64,000 nt of DNA from Euptelea pleiosperma (GCA_035048495.1 CM068553.1:20833190-20897189), one strand, 5' to 3'; positions 46,339 to 57,631 are shown, counted from the stretch's first letter. Numbers and translations are program-made. The notes: generated by a model not told the origin, from the sequence alone.

Positions 46339-46862
46339 AAAACCCAAAATTATCCTTTCGAGGGTCAAATTATCATAATACCCTAACTGAAAGTTCAAGG
46401 TATTACAATTTCAATCGGCTTGGCTCAAGTCGTGAGAAGCTCATTTTATAAAAGTAATCTGTTTGTCACATCATCTATTCTCATCACCGTTAGATTTGAA
46501 GGCAATCTAGGTCCAGGCGTATGAGTGAGACTATGAGTATTTTGGTAAGTTCCCAGATCCTGACATTTAAAAATATACTTGACGGAATAGGTTCTGAGGA
46601 CTCATAAGGGTGAACTCATAAGTTCAATCATGTTCTTGGGTGTGGATTCTGAGAATCCAATGGCAGTTGATAGTGCTAAGCTGGCATTCACTTTTGCAAA
46701 AGCCAAACCACAGTTGGACTCTCGAAATCCACGTCCAAGAGCAAGAGTGAACTAATGAGTTTACTTTTGTGATTCCACGGATCCCGACCCATATTTGATC
46801 CGAGAGAAAACACATTTGTTTGCCTTTTTGTTTCTCCCCAATGACCTCGTGGGTGTGTACAT
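46339..46862. repeat. Intergenic DNA with a foldback repeat
   Basis: About 50-bp arms at 46610-46661 and 46711-46762 are inverted copies (GTGGATTCTGAGAATCCAA on the left against TTGGACTCTCGAAATCCAC on the right) around a 50-bp loop. This is probably a small MITE. Before it, 46339-46600 shows no recognisable feature. Confidence 0.5.
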
Positions 46863-46875
46863 ACTATGAAATTTT

Positions 46876-48621
46876 TTTTATTGCAGAGGGTTTTGGATGC
46901 AGAGGATGAGTGGTTAATCTGGACCACTCATCCTCACTTTTCAGAAACCCAGATTAACCGGGGTTGGTCTTTTAAATATTTTAAAACTATTTTTAATTAG
47001 TTATTTTATAAAACAAAAACCTCCTTTTATTTTTGGCTCAACCTTCCTCCCTTCTATCCACGAGCCTCTTGTTCTCAGAATCCCTCTTCACCTTGTCCCT
47101 TCCAACGTCAAACTCGGTCGACCTGTAGATTTGAAGCACCGTGTAGAGACCGCCGAGAGGAGAGATCCTCCGTGAACCACCGGTCAAACCCGTCAAACTT
47201 GCCGTCCTCCTCATTTTTCTGATTCTGGTTTACATGACCCTATTGGGCATTTGAAGCTGCCGGTCTGGAGATGAGGGGAACTGGGCTCTGATTTCAGGGC
47301 TTGGGGTTACCATCCCAAGGGGCAGCAAGGTCAGAAATGTTCAATCTCTTTTATCGGTAGACAACCATTTGGCGTACCCACATTGAAGATGAATCAATGG
47401 CTGATTTTTGGTGAGGATGCTCTCTATGGGGACGAGATCATCCTGACAAAAATTCAAATCATTCCGATATTCATAGACTGGGCAAAATGAGTTGTAGAAA
47501 CATATTGATGTTTGGCTGCCCACAATATGAGCCATGTGACATGTTCTTAGAGATTTCTCACCGTATGGATGCTTGTGCCAACTCTAGATAGACATACAAA
47601 ACAAAAAGTAGCTTGATCTGTGATTTCTATGCGTTGTATTGGAATCGTTTCCATGGATTAGCTTGATTAGTGATTTCTAAGCGTTGGATTGAAGTCGTTT
47701 TCATGGGTTGTGTTTTAAGCAATAACCTGTGATGGTAGTACAATTGAGTGGTCCATATGAGTGTACATTGTGTTACAATGGGTTTTGACCCAAGCCGGTC
47801 ACAAACCACAATAAAAGCCACGTGGCATACTATTATAGGGCACTGACCGTATGGGTGTTTGGCCAGTCCCTTGATGGACCTGAAAACCAAAAATCAACTA
47901 ATATTTTGACAAGACAGGAAAAAAAACGGGTGGTGCACAGAGGAGTTTCTCTTGCTATGAACTGATATGGGACTAGTAAAACTTGTCACAACACGTTGTG
48001 ACCACTTAATGTCACAACCCACAATAAGAGCCACGTGGCACACTGTTAGAGGGCGCTGACCGTATGGATGTTTGGCCAGTTCCTCGGTGGACCTACAAAC
48101 CAAAAATCAGCCTGATTAGTGATTTACAACCTTTGAATCTTTGCACCCAAATAATGCTCAATACGCTCAAATCTACGGTTAAAATCAACCCATGAAAATA
48201 ATTTCAATCCGACGCTTAGAAATCACTGATCAGGCTGATTTTTAGTTTTCAGGTCCATCAAGGTACTCTCTCAGTTCTTATTTTTTGCCTGGGAGAGATA
48301 GAGAGAGTCTCTCCTTTCGGTGGTCGTTACGCAGGTGCTTTAGACCTCAGATTCGTGCCTCAGATCACCGGTTCCAACGAACTGTTTCTTGGATGAGCAA
48401 ATCGTGAATGAGGATTGCAGGGTAGGATTTAGGAGAAAGGATTTCTGGTTTCTAAAAAAGGAGTTTTGTTTTTTAGGTTTTTTTTTTTAAGAAAGACGAA
48501 ACTAACTAATTAAAAATAGTTTTTAAAATATTTAAAAGACCAACTCCCGTTAATCTGGGTTTCTAAAAAGTGAGTATGAGTGGTCCAGATTAACCACTCA
48601 TCCACTGCATCCAAAACCCTC
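46876..48621. mobile_element. Mutator-like element with long inverted ends
   Basis: Ends of about 150 bp are inverted copies: TGCAGAGGGTTTTGGATGCA on the left and CCAAAACCCTCTGCAT on the right, with AATCTGGGTTTCTA-type inner parts. AAATTTTTT stands on both sides (46869-46877 within the left T-run and 48619-48627), a candidate 9-bp duplication. Long inverted ends plus a 9-bp duplication are typical of Mutator-like elements. The interior has a GC-richer block at 47040-47340 unlike the flanks, possibly captured gene sequence, and two family A MITEs. No transposase is visible, so it is non-autonomous. Confidence 0.65.
47490..48275. repeat. Two family A MITEs inside the Mutator-like element
   Basis: Units at about 47490-47885 and 47945-48275 carry the family phrases CACGTGGCACACTGTTAGAG, ACCGTATGGATGTTTGGCCA and TCAGGCTGATTTTTAG in inverted order. 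GTCACAA motifs near 47808, 47985 and 48012 are parts of family A ends. At least one copy lacks an end. Confidence 0.55.
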
Positions 48622-48639
48622 TGCATCTAAATTTTTTCC

Positions 48640-49270
48640 CATACTACGATGACAAGGAAACATTCTATGGTCGAACTCCTTGCCCTTTTGAGGGTTACTA
48701 AAACTTTTACCGTCTTATCAACCAAAATATCTGCGTCATAAGATAAGAAAAAGAAGAAAAGAAGAAGCGAAAACATAAGAAAACTTTCGAGCCACGCCGA
48801 GCCGAGAGATGGTATGTGCCACGTGTTAGAGTAGGTCGGAAAGGTTCTTTTGTCATTTCCCGATTTATTTCGGCTCGGTCAAACCTGGAATCGAGGTGAG
48901 CCCTTAATGCGACCGTGACCTTGATCCTGACCGTACCCACCCGACTCTCAATTTTTTCATCCTTCATCATGTGTAACCCCAACTATCTGCGTCACCAATC
49001 ACCCATCCTTTACAATACGGGGAAAGCTGTTACAGGATTAGTTTATGATAGAAAACACCAAAGCCCATGATGTAAAAAAAAAATGCTCGAATCAAACGGC
49101 TAGAAGTCACCACTCAGGCTGTTCATTGGTGTATAGATCTTCCAAGGGTTTGGCGCCCAAACATTCATGGGTCACTGGACCGGAAAGAATGTGACACGTA
49201 GCATGTTGGGTTGGGTAGGACAGAGTAAACTTTATTTTCCACCGTCCGTGTTCTCTCTCTCTCTCTCGTT
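48640..49270 (+). promoter_or_regulatory. Upstream region of the lipase gene
   Basis: No coding sequence is seen. A G-box core CACGTG lies at 48820-48825, and a half MITE of family A at about 49085-49210 (CACTCAGGCTGTTCATTGG, CCAAACATTCATGGGTCAC). A CT repeat at about 49251-49267 lies next to the TATA box. Regulatory meaning is inferred from motifs only. Confidence 0.45.
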
Positions 49271-49277
49271 CTTTACC

Positions 49278-49285
49278 TATAAAAG
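49278..49285 (+). promoter_or_regulatory. TATA box of the lipase gene
   Basis: TATAAAAG lies 134 bases upstream of the start codon, just after a CT repeat. A transcript start near 49310 is expected, which gives a leader of about 100 bases containing a four-codon upstream ORF (49401-49415). Confidence 0.7.
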
Positions 49286-49411
49286 GCGCCCCTGGTAGTC
49301 CCGCTAAAGAACAACCCATCAAAATACGAGGATCAAGTGTTCAACAGTTCGAGCTCTTTAGTTTTAGCCCTGCACAAAATACTAGGATCCCTGATAGGTT
49401 ATGAAGCAAAA

Positions 49412-50644
49412 ATGAAGCTCCCCATCGGCGTGGCTCGGCCGTGCACTCTCCCGATTCCCAAACACATTTCGATACGGTGCTCCGTGGTCGCACCTCAGCC
49501 AGCAAGACTCGGGAAGAGGTGGATGGAGTACCAGGGAAGCAAGAACTGGGAAGGCCTGCTTGATCCACTCGACGATAATCTGCGAGAGGAGATACTACGG
49601 TATGGTAAGTTTGTTGAAGCCGCTTACAGCTCGTTCGATTTTGACCCTTCATCACCATCCTATGCCACGTGTCAATTCCCCAAGCAATCCATGCTGAACA
49701 GATCTGGCCTTCCCGGCACCGGGTACCGTCTAACGAAGAACTTACATGCAACGTCTGGAATCAAGTTGCCACGTTGGATAGAGAAGGCGCCCAGTTGGGT
49801 ATCTAACCAGTCCAGTTGGATTGGCTACGTGGCAGTATGCCAGGAGGACGAGGAGATCGCTAGACTGGGACGGCGTGATGTCGTGGTCGCCTATAGAGGG
49901 ACGGCCACATGCTTGGAATGGCTCGAAAATCTACGTGCTTCGCTCACTCAGCTTACTAATCCCACATCAGATGGCTGTCCAGATGGTAGTGGGCCCATGG
50001 TGGAGAGTGGTTTCCTGAGCCTCTACACTTCCCGTACTGCCAAGTATCGTAGTTTACGAGACGAGGTGAGGGAAGAGATCGGGAGGCTCCTTCAAATGTA
50101 CGGTGATGAACCCCTTAGCTTGACAATCACGGGACACAGCCTCGGCGCAGCACTTGCTACGCTCACGGCCTACGATATTACCACAACATTCAATCATGCG
50201 CCATTGGTGACTGTTCTTTCATTCGGAGCGCCCCGTGTCGGTAATCAGAGCTTTAGATACCGTGTAGAGAAATGCGGAACAAAAGTACTACGCGTAGTCA
50301 ACTGTCATGATCTCATCACAAAGGTACCGGGTTTCGTGATCGATGATGATGTGGCAGACAACAAGAATGTCCATGTGGCTGCCCTAGGTCTTCCCAGCTG
50401 GCTTTAAAAGCGTGTGGAGGACATCCAGTGGGTCTACGCTGACGTTGGACGTGAGCTTCGACTCAGTAGTAGAGACTCACCTATTCTAAGAGGACCCAAC
50501 ACTAATGTTGCCATGTGTCACGAACTGGACACGTATCTCCACTTGGTGAATGGATTCAAGAGCTCCACGTGTCCCTTTAAGGCCATTGCAAAGAGGGTAC
50601 TCATCAGGACGCACCGTCGATTGAAAAAAGCTCCCGTTAGATGA
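49412..50644 (+). pseudogene. DAD1-like phospholipase A1 (class I) with premature stop
   Basis: Class I plant phospholipases A1 release fatty acids, including jasmonate precursors, from chloroplast lipids. The frame begins at ATG 49412 with a basic, Ser/Pro-containing leader (about 1-40) that fits a chloroplast transit peptide. It has no introns, as usual for the family. Conserved parts are WEGLLDPLDDNLREEILRYG, VAYRGTATCLEWLEN and the lipase elbow GHSLG with Ser243. The catalytic Asp is Asp300 (NCHDLITKVPG) and the catalytic His is codon 370 (MCHELDTYLHLVNGF). An in-frame TAA at 50405-50407 (codon 332) lies between Asp and His. The frame is otherwise open for 78 more codons to TGA at 50642. 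The product would end at 331 residues without its catalytic His. Everything else looks functional, so the mutation is recent, an allele, or an error. Confidence 0.85.
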
Positions 50645-50806
50645 GTTTGTGTCCCGTACGCACAGGCATTTGTACGTGAAATGTACTTTGTATATATTAC
50701 ATAAACCACTGCCTCCATTAAGGAAGGAATTCTTGGTACCAGGCTGGTGCGCATTGTCATATTTGGAGAATCTGAGTCATTTCCCAAATCCTACGTTTTT
50801 TTCTTA

Positions 50807-51194
50807 GGGTCGGGCTCAAGGGACCCCCATTTCTGACCCCCTTTTTTGACCCCCATCTTGGAGTACCCACGTAGAAATGAATCAATGGCTGATTTTTGGT
50901 GGGAATGATAACCTCACCATATAGATCACCCCAACAAAAAATCAGCCCATTCTGAAATTTCTAACCCCATCAAATGTGTTTTAAAGTTACAAAGTCAAAA
51001 TCGACGGTCTATAATGCTTCAGCTTCTAAACCAGTCTATGAATATCAGAATCATTTGAATTTTTTGTGAGGATGATCTCCTCACCATTGAGATCATCCTC
51101 ACCAAAAATCAGTCATTGATTCATCTTCTATGTGGGTACGCCAAGATGGGGTCAAACAAGGGGGTAAAAAATGGGGGTCCCTTGAGCTCGACCC
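50807..51194. mobile_element. MITE, family B, copy 1
   Basis: Terminal inverted repeats of about 25 bp: GGGTCGGGCTCAAGGGACCC on the left and GGGTCCCTTGAGCTCGACCC on the right. Inner mirrored parts are GAATCAATGGCTGATTTTTG and AAAAATCAGTCATTGATTC. The flanks are T-rich on both sides (TTTTTCTTA against TTTTTTTTT), compatible with a 9-bp duplication but too simple to prove one. It lies just 3' of the lipase gene and may include its polyadenylation region. Confidence 0.7.
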
Positions 51195-51287
51195 TTTTTT
51201 TTTAAGAACGTACTAAACAGGCATAGGTAGAAAACAGTCAATTCGTATATTTACATTTCCAAAAAAATAAATTCAAAGCCGAAATTA

Positions 51288-51493
51288 ATCTCAGCTTAAT
51301 TAAAAAGGAGAATTTTTGAAGCGGCGGGATTTTTGAAGCAGGCCGGGGCGATCATTGTGCCACATATACCCATGGTTTAAGCTTTGGTTTTTAAAAGACT
51401 TTTTTAAAAAGTAACCATGGGTATATGTGTTGTGCAGTCATTGGGGAATGTTCGCGGCTTCAAAAATTCTCCTTTTTAATTAAGCTGAGATTT
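51288..51493. repeat. Small foldback element
   Basis: Arms of about 35 bp (AATCTCAGCTTAATTAAAAA on the left, TTTTTAATTAAGCTGAGATT on the right) and inner arms with CATATACCCATGG and CCATGGGTATATG surround a short loop, 206 bp in all. The arms are almost perfect, so the element is young or the structure is maintained. No clear target duplication. Confidence 0.65.
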
Positions 51494-51695
51494 CTGCTTT
51501 TTAATTGTCGGTTCAAAAATTCATGCCCCCCTAGCTACGTGGTGGTTTAGATGCAATGAGGAGAAGCAGTCCAGAAGAAGCAAGGACTGATGAGATGCAA
51601 CGTGGTGGTTTTTTCATTCAACGTCAAATGGCCGGGGGTAGGAAATTAAGGAACATCTTTCTTTTCAATTTTCCTTGGAGGTATATATAAATAAA

Positions 51696-52046
51696 GGGTC
51701 GGGTTCCGGTGACCAACAGTTTTGACAAACACCTTGGTGTACCCTCATAGAAGATGAATCAATGGCTGGTTTTTGGTGAGGATGATCTCCTCACCATATA
51801 GATCACCCCTACAAAAAATCAGCCCATTTTGAAACCCCATTAAATGTGGTTTTCAAGTTACACGGTGAAAATCAACGGTCCATAATTCTTCAACTTCTAA
51901 ACCAGTCTATGAATATCAGAATGATTTGAATTTTTGTGAGGATGATCTCCTCAGCATAGAGATCGTCCTCACCAAAAATCAGCCATTGATTCATCTTCTA
52001 TGAGGGTACACCAATGTGTTGGTCAAAACTGTTGGTCACCGAACCC
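51696..52046. mobile_element. MITE, family B, copy 2
   Basis: Terminal inverted repeats GGGTCGGGTTCCGGTGACCA and TGGTCACCGAACCC are longer than those of copy 1. The core is the same (GATGATCTCCTCACCATATA, CATTGATTCATCTTCTATG). The flanking sequence is ATATATAAATAAA on the left and GGTATATAT on the right, so the duplication is unclear. A partial third copy lies at about 53284-53540 and a fragment at 47341-47480. Confidence 0.7.
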
Positions 52047-52083
52047 GGTATATATGTATAGCGCTTTTAGGAGTAATCCTTCA

Positions 52084-52368
52084 ATGACATCTGCAGTCAG
52101 CAACGTGGCTGACTGCAACCAATATGAACCACGTGGATTGAAGTTATTTTCATGGGTTGACTTTTAACTGTCGGAATTTGAGCATTATTGATCATTTTTT
52201 GGGTATAAAAATCCAAAGGTTTTAAATCACTAATCAGGCTGATTTTTGGTTTGTTGATCCACCTAGTGATTGACCAAACATCCATTCGTTCAGTGTCCTC
52301 TTAAGGACGTGCCACGTGGCTCATATTGGCTTCAGTCAACGGCGTCCCTGGCTGCAGGTGTCATCATG
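52084..52368. repeat. Family A MITE with distinct ends
   Basis: The left end TGACATCTGCAGTCAGC is answered by GGCTGCAGGTGTCA on the right. The core (CACGTGGATTGAAG, GCCACGTGGCTCATATTGG) is that of family A. The ends differ from the GAGTAAAACTT ends of other copies, so it belongs to a subfamily. Confidence 0.55.
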
Positions 52369-52379
52369 TTAATTTACTC

Positions 52380-52690
52380 CTCTTTTCGTTACTCACTGTT
52401 GCCCTCTGGGCCCACTGACCGCATGGACGTTTTTCCCACCTCTTAGTTGATGTACACACCAAATTCACCCTGATTGGTAATCTGTAGCCATTAGATTTTA
52501 GTACTTTTTAAGGTGTCATTCTAGTTGTTGGATTCAACCATATTTTTGATACCAAAACCAACGGCTAAAAATCATCAAATAAGCTGATTTTTCGTATGAA
52601 TGTCTACTAAGTGTGGGCTAAACATCATGCCGCCAATGGATCAAGATGGCAGTGGTGAGTAAAAAAAATATTATACCTGACGCCATGGGG
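52380..52690. repeat. Family C MITE
   Basis: The mirrored phrases TGGGCCCACTGACCGCATGG and CATGCCGCCAATGGATCA, with GATGGCAGTGGTGAGT at the right end, match the copy at 1195-1472. The left end is not well defined. Confidence 0.5.
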
Positions 52691-52729
52691 GGTCTGGTCT
52701 ACCTTACTACATTACAACCCTATAAATGT

Positions 52730-53135
52730 GAGTAAAACTTGTGTCACAAGATGTTGTGACTGAACACGGTCACAGCACTCAATATGAGCCACGTGGTATA
52801 CTATTAGAGGACGATGACTGTATGGATGTTTGGGCAGTTCCTCGGTGGACTAGTACACAAAATATCATCTTGATTAGTGATTTCTAAATGATTCTATTGA
52901 ACTTATTTTCATGGGTAGATTTTAATGGTAGGAATTTGAACATTATTGAGCGTTATTTGGGTGCAAAAACCCAAAGGTTTTAAATCACTAATCAGGCTAA
53001 TTTTTGGTTTGTAGGTCCACTGAGGGACTGGTCAAACATCCATACTGTCAAAGACCTCTGATCATGTGCCACGTGTCTCGTATTGAGTGCTGTGACCGTG
53101 TTCCGTCACAACATCTTGTGACACAAGTTTTACTC
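52730..53135. mobile_element. Mutator-type MITE, family A, best-preserved copy
   Basis: A 406-bp element has ends GAGTAAAACTTGTGTCACAA and TTGTGACACAAGTTTTACTC and an exact 9-bp duplication TATAAATGT at 52721-52729 and 53136-53144. A 9-bp duplication identifies it as Mutator-type. It has no coding sequence. This copy sets the family's true ends. Confidence 0.88.
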
Positions 53136-53144
53136 TATAAATGT

Positions 53145-54370
53145 ATATTTTATTTTTTTGATAGTTGGTAGCATCTTTTATTGTTGGGACCCTTGGATAG
53201 ACCATAGACTAGGACTAGCGACTCACGAAACCAACTATATCCTATAAAAAAAATTAAGATAGAGTAATTATATATATATATATTTCGTACCCACATAGAA
53301 GATGAATCAATGGCTAATATTTCTTATAGATCACTCCTACAAAAAATTAGTCCATTCTGAAATTTCTAACCCCATCAAATGTAGTTTTCAAGTTCACGGT
53401 AAAAAATAGATAGTCCATAATTCTTCAACTTCTAAACTAGTCAATGAATATGGGAATGAAATAAATTTTTGTGAGGATGATATCCTCACCATAGAGACCA
53501 TCCTCACCAAAAATATCCCATTCCAAAACTTCTAAGTTATATATTGGTCCGCTGCAATATTTTGTTGTGAAAAATGTTGTAAAAATTGTTGTCCCCCGAT
53601 CTTTACCCTAAACCCTATATATATATATAAAATGGAGTTAGGGCTGGGATACGTTGACTCATGCTATTCTTACTAATAAAATGTCTAATGGACGTGGGGC
53701 CCACATATTGTCGACGATTTAAGGGCTAATCTTTAGTGATGTTATTGATATCAACCTCGGAAAAAATCAGCCTATTTCAACATTTGCAAGTTGAAAAATT
53801 TTGGACCGTTTATTTTCACCTTCCATTTGGTACGTGAGAAAAAGAGGTCCGACGGCGAATATTTAGCTAGGCGAATATTTCTTGGCTAAATATTTGCTCA
53901 TATCAATATTTAACAATGGTTGGTATGAGTATGAGCTAGTTCACTTCAGCTTACTTCATTTTCTTTCAATTTGAGTGGGTCCCACATATCAAAGTAAGTC
54001 AAAAATACGTTGGACGACTGTGGGAACCACATATTATGTCAAAGGATAAAAAAAAATTCATTTTTATCTTTTTATATATTAAAAAACTAATTTTTATTGA
54101 AAATAGTGATTTTCCGGCGAGAAAATAAAATTTTCTCACCAAGGCATAATCGGCGTGAAAATATTTACACCAGGGGGGAGGTGATTAAATGTTTTCCCGT
54201 CGCGGAGGGCAAATATGTGGGCCCGACTAAATATTCGCCGAAGTAGAGTGGCTGCCAAATGCACCCGGGCGAATATTAGCGCAGCTAAATATTTTATTTT
54301 CCCGCTGCAATGCGTTACCAAACAGGCCCTAAATTTAGTTCCATATTTGATAGGGTTAGAAGTTTTAAAA
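53145..54370. repeat. Unresolved repeat-derived DNA
   Basis: Holds the partial family B copy (about 53284-53540) and an AT-rich stretch. At about 53840-54335, GCGAATATTT phrases recur on both strands, ending in GCGTTACCAAACAGGCCCTAA, the kind of border common in hAT or PIF MITEs. The left border was not found. No ORF. Confidence 0.4.
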
Positions 54371-54379
54371 ATTACTGAT

Positions 54380-54650
54380 TCTTAATTAGTCATTTATTAC
54401 TGATATGCATACCAAGTATCACTATGATTGGTAATCTCTAGCCATTAGATTTTAGTACTTTTTAAAGCATGATTCTATCCGTTGGATTCATCCAATTTTT
54501 TGAGTACTAAAACCAATGGCTAAATATTATCAAACAAGCTGATATTTCGTATCCTTGTCTACCAAGGGGTGGGCTAAGCATCCATGCGGTCAGTGGGCCC
54601 AGGTGGCAGTGGTAAAGTTACAAATATAGAGCTAGCTCGAAGTTTGAGCT
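54380..54650. repeat. Family C MITE
   Basis: TGATTGGTAATCTCTAGCCA near the left and CATCCATGCGGTCAGTGGGC near the right place this with the copies at 1195-1472 and 52380-52690. Left end truncated. Confidence 0.5.
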
Positions 54651-54719
54651 AGAACTAATTACATCGTGACCTTTCAAGTACAAAACCCTTCAGTGTTTGC
54701 CCTAGAGCCTCGCACAAGA

Positions 54720-55112
54720 TTAAAAACTTTGATGACAGCAGCTGTTGCCCACAATATGATCCACGTAGTACATTCTTAGAGGACTCTAACCGTATGGATG
54801 TTTTTTCAATCCCCAGGTGGACCTACAAACCAAAAATCAGTCTGATTAGTGATTTCAAACCTTTGAATCTTTGTACCCAAATAATGGTCAATAATGTTCA
54901 AATTCCCATGGTTAATATCAACCCACGAAAATGGCTCCAATCAAACGCCTAGAAATCACTAATCATGTTTATTTTTGGTTTGTAGGTTCACCGAAGGATT
55001 GGCCAAACATCCATAAGGTCAGCATCCTCTAACAATGTGCCACGTGCCTCATATAGTGGGCTGTCATTGGCTTCCATGATAGCCCACTGTCATCAAGGTT
55101 TTACTCTCCGGC
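54720..55112. repeat. Family A MITE, diverged ends
   Basis: TTGATGACAGCAGCTGTTGC on the left is answered by AGCCCACTGTCATCAAGG on the right, around the family A core (ACCGTATGGATG, GGCCAAACATCCATAAGGTC). A third end type for the same core. Confidence 0.55.
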
Positions 55113-56220
55113 CCCCTCCCCCTTATACCACTGGTCTTTGGTCTACTAGCCATTACCCGCTCTGGTGCCCCCCCTTGAACAAAATCTTGGCTCCGCGCTG
55201 GTCACAGACAAACATGCCCCATGGCTACCGTAACACAGAATTGTTCGAGTTCGCAAACGTAACACAGGAATGGCACACTTTTAAGAGACGTTAATTTTGG
55301 AATGGAGTAGATGAGCCAATGGCCTATCGAATCTCCTGAGAAGACAGTAATTGTTTTAGTAGCTTAGATGTAATAACTTGCGAGACGTACATCACGTGCC
55401 TGTCTTTCGTAAAAATTCGCCATCCTTCCACCGACCAGTTTGGAAGTGGTCATGACTACTGGATACCTGTTAACGACGAGAAAATTAAAGCTTCGATTTT
55501 CTGCGCAGGCCTCAAAAATGCTACATAGCAGACTCTTTCTGGCCCACTTAGAACGAAACTTTGAATCACTTACCTAGTCTTGGTAGGGTGAGAGGACGGT
55601 GTCAGCTTTTAAATCCAGAAGTTTGCTTTTTTTTTTTTATCTTAACAAGAAAAGTGTTCAAACACCCATTGAGAAAGTGTGGTTTTGACACCGTTGACAT
55701 CTAGTGGAAAGTGTCAATGGGTGTTTGAATACTTCAATTATAAACACCAAATTTGACACACTGTTGTAGAGTGCAAGTTGAGATGAGTTACGCTCTGATT
55801 TTTGGTAGTAGCCGGTAAATAGACCAATCAGAGCCGTTGGTGTCCCTGCTTTATTGGACGCATTCTCAGTATTAGCCGGTCAATAGTGAAGGGATTTATA
55901 TCTCTCTCCTAGTCCTAGGCAATGTGAGAGAGACACAAAGCACAAGAATAAGTGTTGGAAACACAAACATTTGACTACTTTACGTTACGCGTAATTTGGT
56001 AGCAGTAGGTAATATTCCTAGTTGGTACAATAGGACTTGGAGAAGAAATTGGCATCCAGCCACACGCACCGTCCCAAAGTCGAAAGTCTCCCCACCCTTT
56101 TCCTTCTGTCTCTCCCGCCATCAACCCGTCTCTTAAAATGCTACCTGGAACGCAAACGCAATAGATATTCGCTGACATAAAACCGATCCACGTAACTCAT
56201 TGTCAAAAGTACCTGTGGAC
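55113..56220. other. Intergenic DNA, nothing recognised
   Basis: No convincing coding sequence on either strand. A weak foldback occurs at about 55650-55730 (CAAACACCCATTGAGAAAGT against GTCAATGGGTGTTTGAA). The region 55780-56220 has no inverted ends or matches to other parts of the window. Confidence 0.4.
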
Positions 56221-56232
56221 TTTGTTCTACAC

Positions 56233-56628
56233 GAGTAAAACTTCTGTCACAATGGGTTGTGACCGAAACCAGTCACAACCCACAATATATGCGACGTCGC
56301 ACACTATTAGAGGGCGCTGACCGTATGGATTCTTGGCCAGTCCCTCGGTGGACCTGACAACCAAAAATCAGCCTTATTAGTGATTTAGAACCTTTGGATC
56401 TTTGCACCAAAATAATGCTCAATAATGCTCAAATTCCTACGGTCAAAATTAACCATGAAAATAACTTCAATCCAACGCTTAGAAATCACTGATCAGGCTG
56501 ATTTTTTATTTTCAGCTCCACAGAGGGACTGGCCAAACATCCATACGGTCAGCGCCCTCTAATAGTGTGCCACATGGCACGTATTGTGGGTTGTGACCTC
56601 ACAACCTGTTGTGACAGAAGTTTTACTC
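56233..56628. mobile_element. Mutator-type MITE, family A
   Basis: A 396-bp element has ends GAGTAAAACTTCTGTCACAA and TTGTGACAGAAGTTTTACTC. The 9-bp duplication is GTTCTACAC at 56224-56232 against GTTCTATAC at 56629-56637, with one transition. The core matches 52730-53135. Confidence 0.85.
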
Positions 56629-56752
56629 GTTCTATACCTATCACTCCCTCCAAAATGGTCAAGAATGAGTACGATATGATCCATCAGAAGAACAGGAACT
56701 TTCCAGCGTAATATAATGTCACGGTGACTTCTTAAAAGTGACTAAAAAAGTT

Positions 56753-57155
56753 GGTAGAACTTCTATCACAGCGTTTAGACAGATACCTTTGTAACAAAGA
56801 AAATCACAGCCCACGTGGCACACTCTTAGTGGATGCTGACCGTATGGATGTTTGGCCAGTCCCTCACTGGATCTGTAAACCAAAAAAGAGCCAGGTTTGA
56901 TTTATAACCTTTGGATCATTGCACCCAAATAAAGCTCAGTAATGCTCGAATTCTTACTGTTAAAATCAACCCATGAAAATAACTTCAATCCAATCGCTTA
57001 GAAATCACTAATCAGTCTGATTTTTGGTTTAGAGGTCAACTAGGGGACTGGCCAAACATCCACAAGGTCAGCATCCACTAAGATTGTGCCACGTGGGCTG
57101 TGATTTTCCTTGTCGCAGAAGCATCTATCAGAACGCTGTGATAGAAGTTTGACTC
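56753..57155. mobile_element. Mutator-type MITE, family A, third copy with flank signal
   Basis: Ends GGTAGAACTTCTATCACAGC and GCTGTGATAGAAGTTTGACTC are a variant of the family A ends. The flanks AAAAAAGTT (56744-56752) and AAAAAATTA (57156-57164) agree at 7 of 9 positions. The inner part GCCCACGTGGCAC is mirrored by GTGCCACGTGGGC. Confidence 0.7.
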
Positions 57156-57279
57156 AAAAAATTACATGAGAAGTCCATGTCGGTGGTCTTAAAAGTAGAT
57201 ATCACACTTCCCATTGGCCGTACTTGAATGGAAGTCATTCCAAGTTTTCATCCCAATTTAGGTGACTTGCAAGGAGCCA

Positions 57280-57631
57280 TAGGCTAACTCTTCGCTGAGC
57301 GAAGCCGTTGACAATGACCCACGTGGCACACTCTTAAAGGATGCTGACCGTTTGGATGTTTGGCCAATCCCTTTGTTGATGTATGAACCAAAAAATCAGC
57401 CTGATTAGTGATTTCAAAACCTTTGGACTTGTACCCCAAATAATGGTCAATAATGCACAAATTCCCACGGATAAAATCAACCCATGAAAATGACCCCAAT
57501 CCAACGCTTAGAAATCACTAATTAGGTTGATTTTTTTCCTCTAAAAATGTGCCATGAGGCTCATATTGTGGGCAGTCAGCAGCTTCGTTGACTGTCGACG
57601 GTCAGCTAATTTTTACTCAAAACTTGTCGTA
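57280..57631. repeat. Family A MITE, right end interrupted
   Basis: CCACGTGGCACACTCTTAAAG near the left and GTGCCATGAGGCTCATATTG near 57548 mark the family. The GTTGACTGTCGACGGTCAGC stretch near 57585 is the right arm. The CACTA end at 57632 follows directly. Confidence 0.5.

Noticed and set aside
55037..55294. An 85-residue plus-strand frame
   Set aside because: It runs through the end of a MITE and unrelated intergenic sequence and has no recognisable motif.
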